DNA of 64,000 bases, from NCBI GenBank assembly GCA_010356995.1, contig ML996696.1:374364-438363 (forward strand), given 5' to 3'. The translations under genes were made by a program, and so were the position numbers. Origin of the DNA: Trichodelitschia bisporula (taxonomy: Eukaryota; Ascomycota; Dothideomycetes; Phaeotrichales; Phaeotrichaceae). Positions 19,979 to 32,878 of this stretch are shown here, in pieces. Position 1 is the stretch's first letter. Each line of letters starts with the position of its first letter. A model generated the notes under the pieces. The model did no database searches. It was not told the DNA's origin and worked only from the letters and a program-made list of their open reading frames with translations.

Positions 19979-22900
19979 GCGGCTGCGATGAATGAAGTAT
20001 GGATGCATATGCAAGCTCTCAGTCACTACGCACATGAGCGATCGCCGTCTAACAAGCGTTCGATACGGTCCCGTTCTCTCCGCGTCTGTGTCCGGCGATT
20101 TCATCGTGTCGCCGGTCTAGCGCTATCGGAGCCGTCTTTTGCCTTGTAGATGACGGGCCGATGAACTTGTCACAAAGCCCGGGTGCTTCATCGACCCATG
20201 GTCTAACTCCTCTCCTGACCCCTTGACTAAAACCATTACTTCAAAGATCGTCGGCCTCGGATGCAAACGGTGCAACGGGGCAGCTACCTTGCCGTCGTCC
20301 CGGGGTCCAAGCCGTTCGCCACTCGATCCGTCTACCGACCTTTACCTTTGGAGCACATGCAGCACGGTCGGCATATTGTCCATAGAGCCTCGGCCCTAGT
20401 CAAAGCCTCAACCTCAAAAGAACCACCCGGTACAGGCCCAGGTCGATATAACATTGCACCGCCACAATGCACCGCCTCACTGCTTCGATTCTCCAAGGTC
20501 TGGGTGGAACCACCAGATACCCCGTCCCGCATTTGCCTTATCGATCCCCCATGGCGGAGCTCTTCCCGTCCACAGGAAAAGTGCTTTGGCGATGTTTTCC
20601 CTAGACCCTTGGACCCTGACAAGACGCGGCCCTTGATGACCGACGATCCACTTCCCAGCAGCTGATATTGTTAGAAAGAAAAAACGTACGAGTATCGCAG
20701 CAGCGGGGCGACTATTCTACACCTACCACACGGAAGCCGCGTACGAAGTGGCAACTCTGGCGTCAAGCGAACATCTGGGGGGTCGGCAGCAACGTCAATG
20801 CATGCGACAACAGAAGGCGATATGCAGTTTGGCGCATGGGCAGAGCGAAGGCTATGGCCTTAGTTTGGGTAAGCTTCGCGGTCACACGGCGAATAATTGA
20901 GCCTTTCGCTCACCCACGGCTAGGATGACGTAGTTCCCTTATTCTGCTGCTTTGGCCCAGGCCCAGAAGGGCAAAGTGAGCGGGGGATCATACGGTACGT
21001 AGTAAGTCCTTCCTTAATTTCACATGTGGAATGTCCCGTTGTAGTGTAATGTACCATAGGACGATGCCATAGTCGTAATCGAAAGTCCGAAATTCCCTAT
21101 GGTGCCTCCCGTTAGGCCGCTCGGGAGGTGTGGGATTGATTCAGACGCGCCAGATGGGGGTGGACGGTCCGGACAGCGACACTTTTTTCCATGCATCTGA
21201 CTTGTCACGATGCTATTTATCGGGGGATGAGCCAATACGTAGGAAAGGGTTGGAATTTACCCTTCAATGTGCGAACAAATAGCATCTCCCGATTTTGATG
21301 CGCGCCAGAAATGGGATTTCCCTTTGCTTGTGGTACAAACACACTTTCCCTGGGATGGCAAATGTGGAGGTGGAAGGGGGCACGTTAGGTATCTTCAGAA
21401 ATTCTAACCCGACTAGTCGCACACCCGGGAGCGAGGGAGGGGAGAAGCGCGCGCGAGCGAGCGGTCAGCTAGTAGACGATGTTACGCATGCGGGGCTTGG
21501 GACAGCTTGTGAGTCGTGGTGATGAAGGGTATCGCACGTACGCAGTATTCCCTTCCGTTACGGGAGGGCGCCTCCCCAGAATGTCCGTCGTGTCGGCAGC
21601 GATTGTGAGAATCACGCTGGCTCGGGAAAATGGGCCGCTTGGGTGTGGGACTCCGTGAACTCTGGCGAGTGGCGATGCCCGACGGGCGGCCCCCCCCCCT
21701 TCTGCGGATCCCGGGTGCAGTTAGGCCCTTTTTTTCGAAGACGTTACCGGATGCCGCGCATTTTGGAGTATGGTAAAAGTCCGTGACTTTTTAGGACCAA
21801 CGGGTGCGGCATGGTTAGGTGAAGCTATTCAAGGTCCTAGGAGTCTAAGATTGTGGGGGTGTGCGCCTAGCGATTTCGAGTGGAAATGGAGGGCGGAACC
21901 GAGTGGAGATGGTGATTGGGTCAATCTGACTGTGGCTGACAGCAATGACGACATTGTAAACCGCCCTACCGCACTTACAACGTGGTATGCGGACCACCAA
22001 CCACAGTCAATTGGCTTTCAGTCTTTTTTTTTTGAGACACAGCCGAACGGGCAATGCGGAGGTTGCAAGGATATAATCGATTCGGCAGCGATTCGTTGAA
22101 GGATGGATGACGGTAAAGGTGCTGTAATAGAGAGAGAAGAAGGGTATCTCCATCGTCTTTGGGTATGCAGTCAGCGCCATGCGGTGCAGTAACTTGATAT
22201 CCCAAGTCTAGACATATCTTCAAGTGCGAGAATATCCTAGAGGAAGTGGCCTCATTTCTCCTTCATCGTTGTCATCATGACGAGCGGATTGCATGTAGTC
22301 AGTTCACCCTCTGGCGACATTCTGCTGGACGAATCATGCCACATCCCCACATGCCACGAGCCTGCAGCTTTGGTAAACCCACAGGGTGTCCGAGCACGTA
22401 GTACCGTACCGTCTCGGCTTGCTGTCGGCTTGCTGTCTTCTTCGTTCAAACATATCATTCCCGACCACGTCAAATCGCTGATATCACTGCGAAGCTCTGG
22501 TAAGCCTCCTTTTTTCTTTCCTTATCCGCATCGTAACCATTCTACAGTATCTACATCGGTTCGGGGAGAGGGCTGCGATGTACCAACGTACGTCGTAGGT
22601 AAGGTCGAACTTTGCTAGAACTAGAACTGGACCCTTGAGTGATTCGCAAGCCTCTGTTCGATGATGGGATAGACTAGCCGACCCTCCCGCAGTCCCAGAA
22701 TCTCCCAGGGGCCAGGCACCCCAGTTTAGCTTGGTCCCTTGAAAGCTAAAAGGCTTCGGGCCGGGATGGACGTGGGTGGTTATGGTCGTGGTTGTGGCTA
22801 TGCAGAGAGTTCGGTTCATTCTATCCCTTCCTTCTTCATTTCACCTTTCTTTACCGTACCTTGCCGCGCTTCGGGAAATACGATGTACCGTACTCCGTGG

Positions 22901-23890
22901 TTGGGGCTACAATTAGATTGAGTGAGATGCGGCTATTCAGGCCACGGGTGCAGCCTGCATGGCTGATGTGGCTGGATGAGAGAAGGGTATGGGAGAGTGC
23001 GAAGGGAAATGCGCGTCCGTGTTCGATGCCAAAGCTCATATTATTACGGGAAAGCCACTCTTCAAGGTGAATCTTCCATGTTCGTAAACGCGATGTCCCC
23101 TCTTTTAGACTGGCTTGTCTAACCTCACCATATACGGATGTATGCGCCGTCCCCTCCAACCCTTCCTTCCCCCCACTCCTTCACTTCCTTCACTCCACGA
23201 CCCCCCTCCCTCTCCCCCTCCCTCTCAAACACATCTCTATCTCTAGCTCACTTCCCTCCACCACGAAGTTCCGTCCTTTTTTATTACCCCCGAAGCTTCT
23301 TAGCCTTCCTTCCTTTGAAAAAGTCTCCTTACTTAACGGCAAAAAGAAAACTACGGCTCACGCATCTCACTCTCTAATTCTCTCCATCTCCCCATCTCTC
23401 CCCTAGTAACCTAGCCACACATACAACACCGTCCCCATCCACACACTACCCCCTCCCCCCCTCCACTCTTNNNNNNNNNNNNNNNCCCACCCGTCCAATG
23501 CTCGGATTGTCTACCGTCCGTCATTAAACCCGACATTGAAATCTCTCTTAAAGTCTCTCAGCTGTCGGCCAGCCCTCTTTAGGCCTTGCCCGCCCTGCCC
23601 GTGTCTCTGGCGCAGCTCACTTCAGCCTGCTACCACACCTGTGGCTTGGACCTTTCACTTCCTGAGGCTTAAACATCGTCTACGCACTCACCTCTTATCC
23701 TACACCACCCCACCCACATCTTTTTTTGGGAAGCCTTACCTTTCTCTCCTAACCTTCCCCCCCGACGTCCGCATCAGCTCGTTGTCGTCTTCACTATCAC
23801 TTCCCCGTTTTCACTTCAGGCGCCATATCATCCATCTCATGCGCCAATAGCACTCAAAGGTCCCTTCATAGCACCGCGACGGGCTCCATC
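19979..23890. other. Gene-poor interval, 3.9 kb
   Basis: No conserved protein is seen on either strand. Frames of 60-135 codons are scattered and lack motifs. The last 700 bases (about 23150-23890) are strongly CT-rich and probably form the promoter and long leader of the CP2 gene. Homopolymer runs occur near 21690-21735. A 15-base N run interrupts the CT-rich part. Confidence 0.5.
23471..23485. other. Assembly gap (15 N)
   Basis: Fifteen undetermined bases inside a pyrimidine-rich tract; the true length is unknown. Confidence 0.99.
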
Positions 23891-26833
23891 ATGTTTCGCA
23901 ATCGGTATTTACACCTGTCCCTCGCACCCCTCTGAGCCGCTGCGTCAACTTCGCCAGACTGCAAAGCGTTTCGCTGGCCCGGCCACGAAGGGGTGCGTGG
24001 TGGTTGAAGGCTGACAAGGCTTTGCAGGAAAACCTCTCAGAAGCCGAGCGACGGCTTCTATGAGGCCTTCAAGGCAACATTTCCACAGCTCGCCAGCACA
24101 AGCACATCGGTCGATGGATCACACACTACGACGACCGCTCCAGGCTCGCTTGATATCAATGACACTACGCGGTACGTTTTCTCAGAATATCCTGATCTCT
24201 TTCGTACGGAGTAACTCCGTCTTTTCCACAACACCTCCAGAACCCTGCATTGCTTCGACGCGCTGCAGCTCTTGGGATATCCTCTTCCTGTTGGTCGTTA
24301 CCCTTTCCCTGACGGAGCACACTCCCGTCATTCTCACGCCATCTTCTGTGCCCTGCGCTACTCCTACTCGCAGCAACCCCGCACGAAGCTCTATGCGCCC
24401 AGAGATTGCGGCTCCATCACGTCGGGCCTCGTCGATCATGAGCTGATATATTCTTGTTGCGATATAGGCCGTATGCCGATGAACATGACCTCAAGGATAT
24501 GGATCCGACCCCCAAGGGGAATGAGCCTTGGAGATTCACGCCGTCGCTGCTTGACCCCAACAGCTTCGCATTCTCCAGCTTCGCCAATCAGCCTCCGGGC
24601 TATTACACGCCCACACCAGGAGGTACCAACACCCTCTACCACAGTCAAGCAGGCGACCTTCACACACCAGGCTTCACCATGGGTCTAGGGACTCCATTAT
24701 CCCTCCCAACCTCCGAAGGCTCGATGCATGCCGGACACGCGCATAGTGGCAACTTGCATGCCTTCCAGGCGCAAGTATCAGCGATAGCGCCTAACGCCTT
24801 TCACAACGCCAACCCATTTGCCTTCCATCAGCAACAACACCATCCGCAGCAACAGCAGCAGCATGAATCGTTCGCTCCTCACGAGTTCTCGCACCGGCCT
24901 CCGACGTTTGAAACCTTCAATTCGTCACATGAGGATGCAAAACTGGACGCGATGCATTTGGACACCGACATGCAAGAGCATTCACCCGCGGGACCCTTTG
25001 TCCGGACAGACTTGAAGCCTGATATGCAGCATGCGGTGATAGCGCCGCCACCAATGGAGAAGTATGTCGTTTTCGCGCGCTGTGGAGTGTGCCATGTTGA
25101 CAAATCATAGCTTCCGGTATCATGTCACGCTGAACGCGCCGACCGCCATGATCAGACATGCGGATGAGATTCCAGTGACTTATCTCAACAAAGGACAAGC
25201 GTACTCCATATTGGTTATGGACACGACGCCCGCACAGCACACTGTAATCCCCCCAACTTATCGGACATTCGTTCGCATCTCGTTCGAGGACGAGACGCAA
25301 CGTCAGCGGCCAGCGGCTTGTTGGCAACTATGGAAAGAGGGACGGGGTAGCAACGAAGCTCATCAGCGCGGAGGTAGGCTCCAAGCTGTTGAGTTTGTCG
25401 ACCAGAGTCACTCCAGCAGCCTCGATGCCGCCTCACGGCCTCGGATTGAGCTGGAATCTGCCTCGTTTGATGGCTTCTCCGTGATCTGGACTCCTCCACC
25501 GAACGGCCCGCCAGAGTGCGCTGTATCTGTCCGATTCAATTTCCTGTCAACGGATTTCAGCCACTCCAAGGGCGTGAAGGGCATTCCAGTCCGGCTTTGT
25601 GCGAAGACTGAGCTACGAAGCTCAGTGTCTTCACCTGACACCAGCAGGGCTGAGATCTGCTTTTGCAAGGTCAAGCTGTTCCGCGATCACGGCGCGGAGA
25701 GAAAACTAGCCAACGATGTGGCGCACGTCAAAAAGTCGATCGAGAAGCTCAAGCAACAAATTGCCCAAGTTGAGGCCGGCACTGGGGACCATGGGAAGCG
25801 GAAAAGAAGCGGATCTCAGTCCAGGCAGATGCCCAACGCGAGGCCCGGCAAGGTTCAGAAGCACAAGCGAACTTGGTCGATGTCGTCTGCCAGTTCGGCC
25901 GGCAACAGAGCCTCGCAAGAAGAGGACCTGCAGCTGAAGCTTGCCGCGTATCAGGACATGTTTACGTCCACGCGGCCCACCAGCATTCTCTTCCTTAAGG
26001 GCGATGAAATTGACGATCCCGACCTTCATCCTGTTTACTTGACCGGAGAGCCTCACGACCTGACCAGGACGACGGAGACCAACGACACGTCCATGTGGGA
26101 GAGGCAAAGCGTGGCCACTTCATCAATCGTCTCGCCGACACCCAGCCAACACTCCATCCCGTCCATCGAGCGTTGTAACTCGACGTTCCAACAGCCGAGC
26201 GCTTTTCCCGTCACGAAGGAGTGGCCCAGCATTTCTCAAACAGCCACCGGCGACCTGGCACCAAACGGCCACCATTTTAGCCTGTCCAGCATCCCTGTCA
26301 AAGTGACCAGGGTCAACAAGTCGGACAACGAGAACCTCTCGAGCTGGATCGAGGCATTGGGTGTTGATTACAGCTACCAGCCACCCCCGGACCGTCCCGT
26401 CAAGCCGAGTAAGTGGTCGCAAATTTTTTTTGGTATGACAAAGCTAACCCAAGTAAAAGTTGCATGCTTTTACGTCCAACCCCGGTTTGTCGGGAGGCCC
26501 CCTGAAGACAATTATTACCGCGCTGTGTATCTCATGCAGCGTAATCTCCACGATTTTATCCATGGAATCGCTGTCAAGTGCAAGGTTGAGCCACATAAGG
26601 TTCTCCGCATCGTCCGCATCAACAAGCAGGGTCTCAACATCCTTCTGGACGACCAGTCTGTCGTGGAGCTGCCTGAAGGCCAGGACATGGTTGCCGAATT
26701 CCAGGAATTCCGGTCTCACTCTCCCATGAAGCGGGAATGGGACACGAATCCAGACAACGTCCAAGCGGATGGTGATATGGATCTCGTCAACACCGTCCAG
26801 TCGGAAGGTTATGAGCTTCGCTTGCTTTACTAG
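23891..26833 (+). CDS. Grainyhead/CP2-family transcription factor
   Basis: Exons supported: 23891-23904 (MFRNR), 24028-24171, one or more in 24172-24468, then 24469-25061, 25111-26408 and 26460-26833. The CP2 DNA-binding domain starts at FRYHVTLNAPTAM and includes IPVTYLNKGQAYSI, YRTFVRISFED, LQAVEFVDQ, CAVSVRFNFLSTDFSHSKG and KGIPVRLCAKTE, then CFCKVKLFRDHGAERK. A Lys/Arg-rich segment and a Ser-rich linker follow. The C-terminal domain (ACFYVQPRF ... VVELPEG) resembles the dimerisation/SAM-like region of the family. In Neurospora the Grainyhead-like factor controls conidial separation and wall remodelling, so a cell-wall role is plausible. Exon structure between 24172 and 24468 is unresolved: plausible coding stretches (EYPDLF; NPALLRRAAALG; RSNPARSSM) appear in different frames, so extra introns or errors exist there. 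Confidence 0.88.
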
Positions 26834-27507
26834 CTGGCCTAGTCAAAGACGTCGGCACTCCATTCGTTTTTTCCTTATCACGACGTTTTATGATCATCCT
26901 GCAATCCATTGTACTATTCCTCTTCGAGGCATCTAAGGGTTTCAACCCTGGAGTTCGTCGGCCTGGGAGGACACCCTCTGGTGTTTTCTATTGCTCTTTT
27001 ATTTCCTTGTCGGCTTGTGGGGGATACGGTCCCCTCATGCGGTTTCTTTTCTGCGATACCCAGAGCTTTGCACTCGCCCCCATGGTCAGCTCTCGACCTT
27101 CAGACACTCGGTTCAGATTGAGAATGGGTTTTCTTTTTGGTGCTCTCTTCTCAGACATGAATGTCTATCTAATATGGTCTGCCTCGCGCGCGAGACGCAC
27201 GCACACACACCCCATCAGGGAGCCTAGAAACATGGTGCCTATACAAGATGGACCGTTCGGCCGCGCGAATGCTTTGTATTGGCTGGCCATGATAATAGGG
27301 CCTCAGCTACCTTTTTCTCTCGTTATGCCCGGTTCCGCCACGCACAGCCTCGTCTGTCGGCTCGAAAGCAATGATTACTACCTCTCCCTTCGCGTCTGCT
27401 TTTCTCGCTCTGCTCTCATTTTCTTCATGGTACATCTGGACGTCTTTCTCAACTTCCTTTTTCCTACTACTACTGCGCTCATCGCTCCTACTATCCTCGC
27501 AAGTTCT

Positions 27508-27745
27508 TGCCCCCAACGGATATGGACAAGCGCACGCAGAGAGCTACGATGCGGCTACGCGGACGACTTCGTCCGAATTGTCGACACGATTCGCGTTCCG
27601 TCTTACTTTACTTTGACCACCTTGTTCCGCACGGCCCCCTCGTAGTTGCACACTACCGCAACCACAACGCGGCTGCGCGGGATAAGGTTGTCACGGTTAG
27701 GTAAGACGGAACGCGAATATCCATATCCATCGGGGGTAGGAAGTA
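27508..27745. repeat. Imperfect inverted repeat, degenerate hairpin or MITE-like relic
   Basis: A perfect 18-base arm at 27589-27606 (ATTCGCGTTCCGTCTTAC) is complemented by 27701-27718. Similarity extends inward (ACCTTGTTCCGC against the complement of GCGGGATAAGGT) and, across an insertion of about 62 bases, outward (GGATATGG at 27519 against CCATATCC at 27721). The inserted part resembles the inner right arm as a direct copy with mostly transition differences. Confidence 0.65.
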
Positions 27746-27776
27746 GGGATTGTGGAAGTAGGGATTGTAGAAGTGG
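27738..27776. repeat. Short tandem repeat, GGAAGTAGGGATTGT x about 2.5
   Basis: Units at about 27739 and 27754 followed by a partial copy, adjoining the right arm of the inverted repeat. Confidence 0.7.
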
Positions 27777-30700
27777 CAAGAGGCGGTGACCGGAATGTGA
27801 GAAGAGGAGGGGAGGGGAGGCTTGGGGATTGCTTCGTTGTACTACAGTAGCGAGGAGGAATGCGGTTCGTAGTTGGACAAAAAGGGGTACAATACGAAGG
27901 GGAAGACAAACCCTCGCTTTGTACACAACGTGTTTCTTTCACTTGCATGTGTCTTCGTTCTGGTGAAGGGGTCTATCGTCCCCTATCAACGGGGCCCGAC
28001 GTCTCCAGCGGCCCAGTAGTTCTAAAGCCGACCTCTCGGCCTCAACCACTCGCAAATCCGTCGTTTCCCCATCGTTGCATCGCATCCCCGCTGTCGCCGC
28101 CGCCTACGTCTTTGTCAAGGGCCCGAATTTGCACTTTACGCCACTGCAGTACGTATTCGATCCATCGCTACCGCGCGCCCACGCCTTTGACATCCCAGTG
28201 GTCCTATGGTTTCAACGCCCCACGGTTGTACGTAGTACAGTAAAGTTGAGACATACCCCGCCCTTCGGCCCGTCCAGGGCGGGGTGAAAAAGGCGGTGCA
28301 AAGGCAGCATGACGGAGAGCCATCTTTCCCGTCTGCCATTGATTCTCCATAATGCTTGTATTCCCGCCCCCGCACGCGTCAGCTACATCCAGCCTCCTGC
28401 ACATCAACCGCGTCAAAACCGAACAGGCCCGCTATGAATCTCTACTGGCCGACTGGCAACACTCACCACATCTACCCCCCTGCCACTGCGGCCCAAGTGT
28501 GGCGAGTAACGGGCTAGTTCTAGTTCTACGTCGTACAACCCCGCAGGACGCGGGCGCATGTGGCGATGCACGGATGGAGAATCTATGGCAGCGACCGCGT
28601 CAACTCCTTCAGCCACTTTGGGGTGGAGGACGGGCTGGACTGCGCGGGGGGTGAGGGATGGGCTCTGCGTAGGGACATGAACCGCTATCGCGACGTTACG
28701 AAGCTTTACTCGTGGGAGGAGGAATGGGTAGGATCGGTACTCGGTGCAGCGCTGAGGGTGATATGAGAAGGGCCTAGGCTGCGGAGGCGGAGTTTACTCC
28801 GCCTATGAAAGGTACGCGATCGGGGTGCGGGGTTTGAGGGGCGGGCATCGGGGGGTGGGTAAGTTCAATGTCCCGCAATCAGCAACAGACGCAGTACGAT
28901 TCCTCACCCCCAAAAAGTACAGCGCACAGCTTCAGCGGTCAAATTCAGCCTAGGAAGTCTACTGCCGCAGTTGCGGCATCCTCATCAGCCCGAGAGCCCT
29001 GACATGGGATTCCTGCACTTTGGCGTTTTGCGAGGGACGGACATGCCGGGCGGACGGGGGTCATTTGCCACTGTCCGCATGCCCCCTCGCTCGACTACTG
29101 CGTCTTTTACGCTTTTGCGCTTTTGCGCCTTTGCCCTGCAGATTGTTTATGCATGCCGGGTGGTGCGTGGGCTGTCTGGGCGTGCAGGATGCTAGGCTCT
29201 GTTGGAGAGGTCGTTGGGGTTTGTTTTGCGCTGGATTGCAGATGGATTCTGCGGCTTGATGGGTGCGATGGGGGCGCCGTCGGCGCGATGGAAGGAACGG
29301 AGTGCCTTGTTGGTGTTTGGACGTCTCTCGGACCCGATCCGAGTGCGGATGGCACTTTTCGCGAAGCGGCCCGGCGGGCGGGGGTGTCTCGTGTGGCGCC
29401 ACAGGGTTCTGCGGGTGAGGTGGCACGCGGAGGCTTTTGGATAAGCAAAGACGCCAGTTGGTCTTGGGCAAGTCTTCTCCTTCCCTATCGTAGCCCCTCC
29501 CTCGCTGCTGATGAAAGTGAGAGGGAGGACAACGCGGGTCCTGCCGTTGTGGCCTGGCCTAATGGAAATTGGAAATCCTACTTTGGGCCATGCAGTGGTA
29601 TTGTTTGGATGATGCAGTGCCACGCGTGGCTGAGGGTTTTGATGGGGGCTTGCTTTTTGTGCTTTGCCACTTTTGATGAAGTGCAGAGGCGCAAGCGGGA
29701 AAATCCATGGAGCTGCGAGGCCTAGATAGGAGCCTTACCGCTTGGGTGTGTCTGCGACGATGGTACTTTGAGCGTCGCGCGAGAGGGATATCTTTGCCCG
29801 CTGGCATGTGGTTCCTTTCTTCTCCGCGGAATATGTCGATACGTTTGGTACTGGCGATGCAGATTCCTGCCCGCTTGAGCGCATCAACTCCACACCATCG
29901 ATATACGAAGAGCAGCATCAATAGCAAGCTGCTTATATCGGCCCATCCGATCGCGCGACTAGGCACAAACGAGCAACCGCTCGCAGTTAAGATCAGCAAC
30001 CCCCTCGATAATAATAGCCGGTGATGTGTCCGCACAACCCGATCGCGGAGAACACGTTTGCCTTGTCCTAAATGGCCGTTGGCGAAAAAGCGCGCCGGTG
30101 TCTTCGATACAAGCCCGCAGCAACAAGTGGCAGCCACGGGCAGCGCTAAGAGTCCCGAGCTGTCAGAGAAACCTCCGGCGACGATTGCAGATCCCTCATC
30201 TGCCTGCGACTCGGTGAGAAAGAATTGGAGAGAAGTGAGTCCTAGTGCTGCTGGCTCCCCTCCCTTGCGGTACTCTCCGTCCGGTACCCTGGTCCCTCAT
30301 GTCTGTAGGGCGGAATGCGTGACCCAATATATCGCTGATCGTCGACATGCCAGATACGCCATGCGACCTCGGCACGTCCAAACGCTCCACGAAGCCGCCA
30401 ATCACACGCCTCAGCACAGATAGCGGGTAAAAAGCTGAAGCTATGCGCTGTCCATATCCAAAGCCGCTACAAACCAGCAAAAAAAATACTAACGGTACGT
30501 CCTCCTCAGCTCAATTTGCACTGTCGACAAAAAAGAACCGCCAAGGCCAGTGACGTAGCTAGCTTCAAATCCCCATCATCATCAATCTCCTAATCCCCAC
30601 CAATTCGCATCCAACCCGCCCAACAATCCCCATTAAACCCCCCCACCAAATCACCTTTCCCATCGCAAGCGAAGGTACCCCCCCCCCATGCAAGCGGGGT

Positions 30701-32878
30701 CTCGGCAAGCCACAGGCCACGCAACTCTGGCGCCGTCCACGCCCAGGGTTCAGGGTCGTGTGGGCCACTCAGAGCCAGCTATGAGCGCCATTGACGTCAC
30801 AACATTGGCGCATCGATCCCTTCCGCCTTAGCGGCCAGCCAACGAACAGTGCCGGTGGCAACGCTACGTAGTTTAACCATCACGGGGTTTCACGTGACTT
30901 CCGCCCGTTGCATCCCGACGATCCCCCTACTAAGGTACGCGCCGATGCAAAATACCCGAATGCACATTTTGGGGCTATTAACAAACCTCTCCTAACTCCA
31001 ACGGAAGTTCCCCCGCCACGATCCTCCACACCGTCGTCTCGGCGCGGAACTTTGCATTCCACCTGCCATCCTCGTACCGCAGCCCTCGGCCCGCCCTCCC
31101 CTCCCTAATTCGGGTGTTGCCGCGCGCCTCTCACGCACCAGGGGTCCCCAGCCCCAGCGCCGCAGGATATGACGTCAGGCGTGGGGCCGTGCGCCCGAGC
31201 GGTACGCGGAACGCAAAAGCGCAAAAGGTACCGTGCGAAATATGGAAGCTGCCCCCGCGCGAGTCGTCCGCGCTCGTACGATATATTCTGCGGACTATTG
31301 GGCCACGCGTTGCGCGATCTGCGATGTGTAGGGTAAGAGACGCAGGGCTAGCGCTACTATGCACTGCCGTCGCAGTTACCTCCGTGCCCATCCCCTTCTG
31401 GAACGGCATTTGTGTCTGGTGACCGGTGTCGATCGTGCTGGGGGCGGCCACGCATGTTGATGCACGGCGCAGAGCGGGTGTTGATCGTCGGTGTGGGGCG
31501 GTCTTGTCGTGGCGAAATGTGGTAACGAAAAGTTAGAGAGGTTTCGTTGTTGAAAGTTACTTTTTTTGCAGGGGCCCCTGGCTGTGGCGGTGCGATGCTG
31601 GGATCTTTGCGCTTGGGATGAGACGGAGAGGGAGTGACGTAGCGCCTGCTTGCGACAGCATGATGCGAGGGCAACGGCGGTGAGAGTGAGGGAGTTTTGG
31701 ATGTGCGTGGGAGCGAGGAATGCGAGGGGTTTGTCACTGGGGTGAAATTAGGCGCGAGTCAGTGGTGGTCTCCGGGGATAGCGGTCCGTGGGAGATGGGG
31801 GAGGATGCGCGTGGCTCCGATGGCTGGGGTGGTGTAACGAGATGAAAGGACGGCATTGCTGAATTTGTGCATTTGCATTGTGGGGACTCCGATGGCGGAC
31901 TCAGGAATGGCATATCGTAGAAAGGCTAGAATACGGCGCTTGCTCCGATGTTCAGCCTTGGAGGTGGCTGACTTTCAGCCTTGCAAGCGCGATAAAGCTT
32001 AACATATTTCGAAATATCAATTCTTCAGTCCCAAAAAGGACAGCTGAGTCGCAAGTGGCTTCTAATGATGCCATGTCATTCGTCCATTTGAAAAAGTGTG
32101 TGCAAAAAAGAGGAATACGGTAGAGGCAAACCGACGTCCCCATAACGGGGTGACCCCAAGATCCGAACGGTCTAGATCGGAGCCAACCCCGATGTCATCG
32201 GAGAATATCCCCTAGCCATTGCCCAGAGTTCCCAGTTCCTTTTTAGGCGAAGATGGCATTCGCCACGTCCCGGATTCAGCAGTCCCTACCCGCTTTGAGC
32301 GTTGAGCTACCGTTTCTTCAGCCTCAATCTTCCCTGCACCTCTCCTCCCATTCGCTTGTCGTTATGGACACAGCACTTTCTGGGGAAAGATCTTCGATAG
32401 CGCCTCATGAGGCGGGAGCAATGATGTAGCCACATGTGGCTCGTATGTGCTTCGCCTCAAAGTGCCGCTCCCATTCAACCCTTACCCATCGATACAGCAC
32501 CCTCACAGGCAGAGATGATGGATAGACAGGTGCTAGCCTGATATAAGAAGCATCGAAGGAACCTCCCATCGGCGACATTCACACGATATTCGCCACAGCA
32601 TCTAAATCGACTGGCAGTTGCTAAAGTGGAGATGGACATGTACGCTACAGTACCCCGTTCAATACAAAAGCGTTACATATTCTTTAAGACCCTTAAACAC
32701 CTGCATCGATTATCAGTGAACCACTGTCCCGGAAATACGCCATGTCCATGTTGCCAGCACCTTAACCAACCGAGATCGCTTCGATCAACTTCCATGTGGG
32801 GAAAGAACCTGCGCCAAGTTACCCTGTTGATCGGCCGCAACTCCGCCTATCGTGCGGGCGAGAACAGCTCGCTCCCAC

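Larger units (their letters stand above)
26834..32878. other. Gene-poor interval, 6.0 kb
   Basis: No conserved protein recognised. The first kilobase is probably the CP2 3' end. Several long frames exist (plus 26890-27645 and 29123-29725, minus 29061-29471) but both strands are open together in GC-rich sequence and carry no motifs. One minus-strand frame, 31737-31357 (126 codons, Pro/Ser-rich), is the most gene-like and remains unproven. A repeat structure near 27500-27775 is listed separately. Confidence 0.45.

Noticed and set aside
26890-27645. 251-codon plus frame after the CP2 stop
   Set aside because: Starts 57 bases after the CP2 stop, is of mixed low-complexity composition and runs into the inverted repeat; probably 3' untranslated sequence.
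29123-29725. 200-codon plus frame in the gene-poor interval
   Set aside because: The opposite strand is equally open; no motif, no signal and no intron pattern.
31357-31737. 126-codon minus frame with mixed codon use
   Set aside because: The most gene-like frame of its region, but Pro/Ser-rich with no recognisable element, so not listed as a gene.
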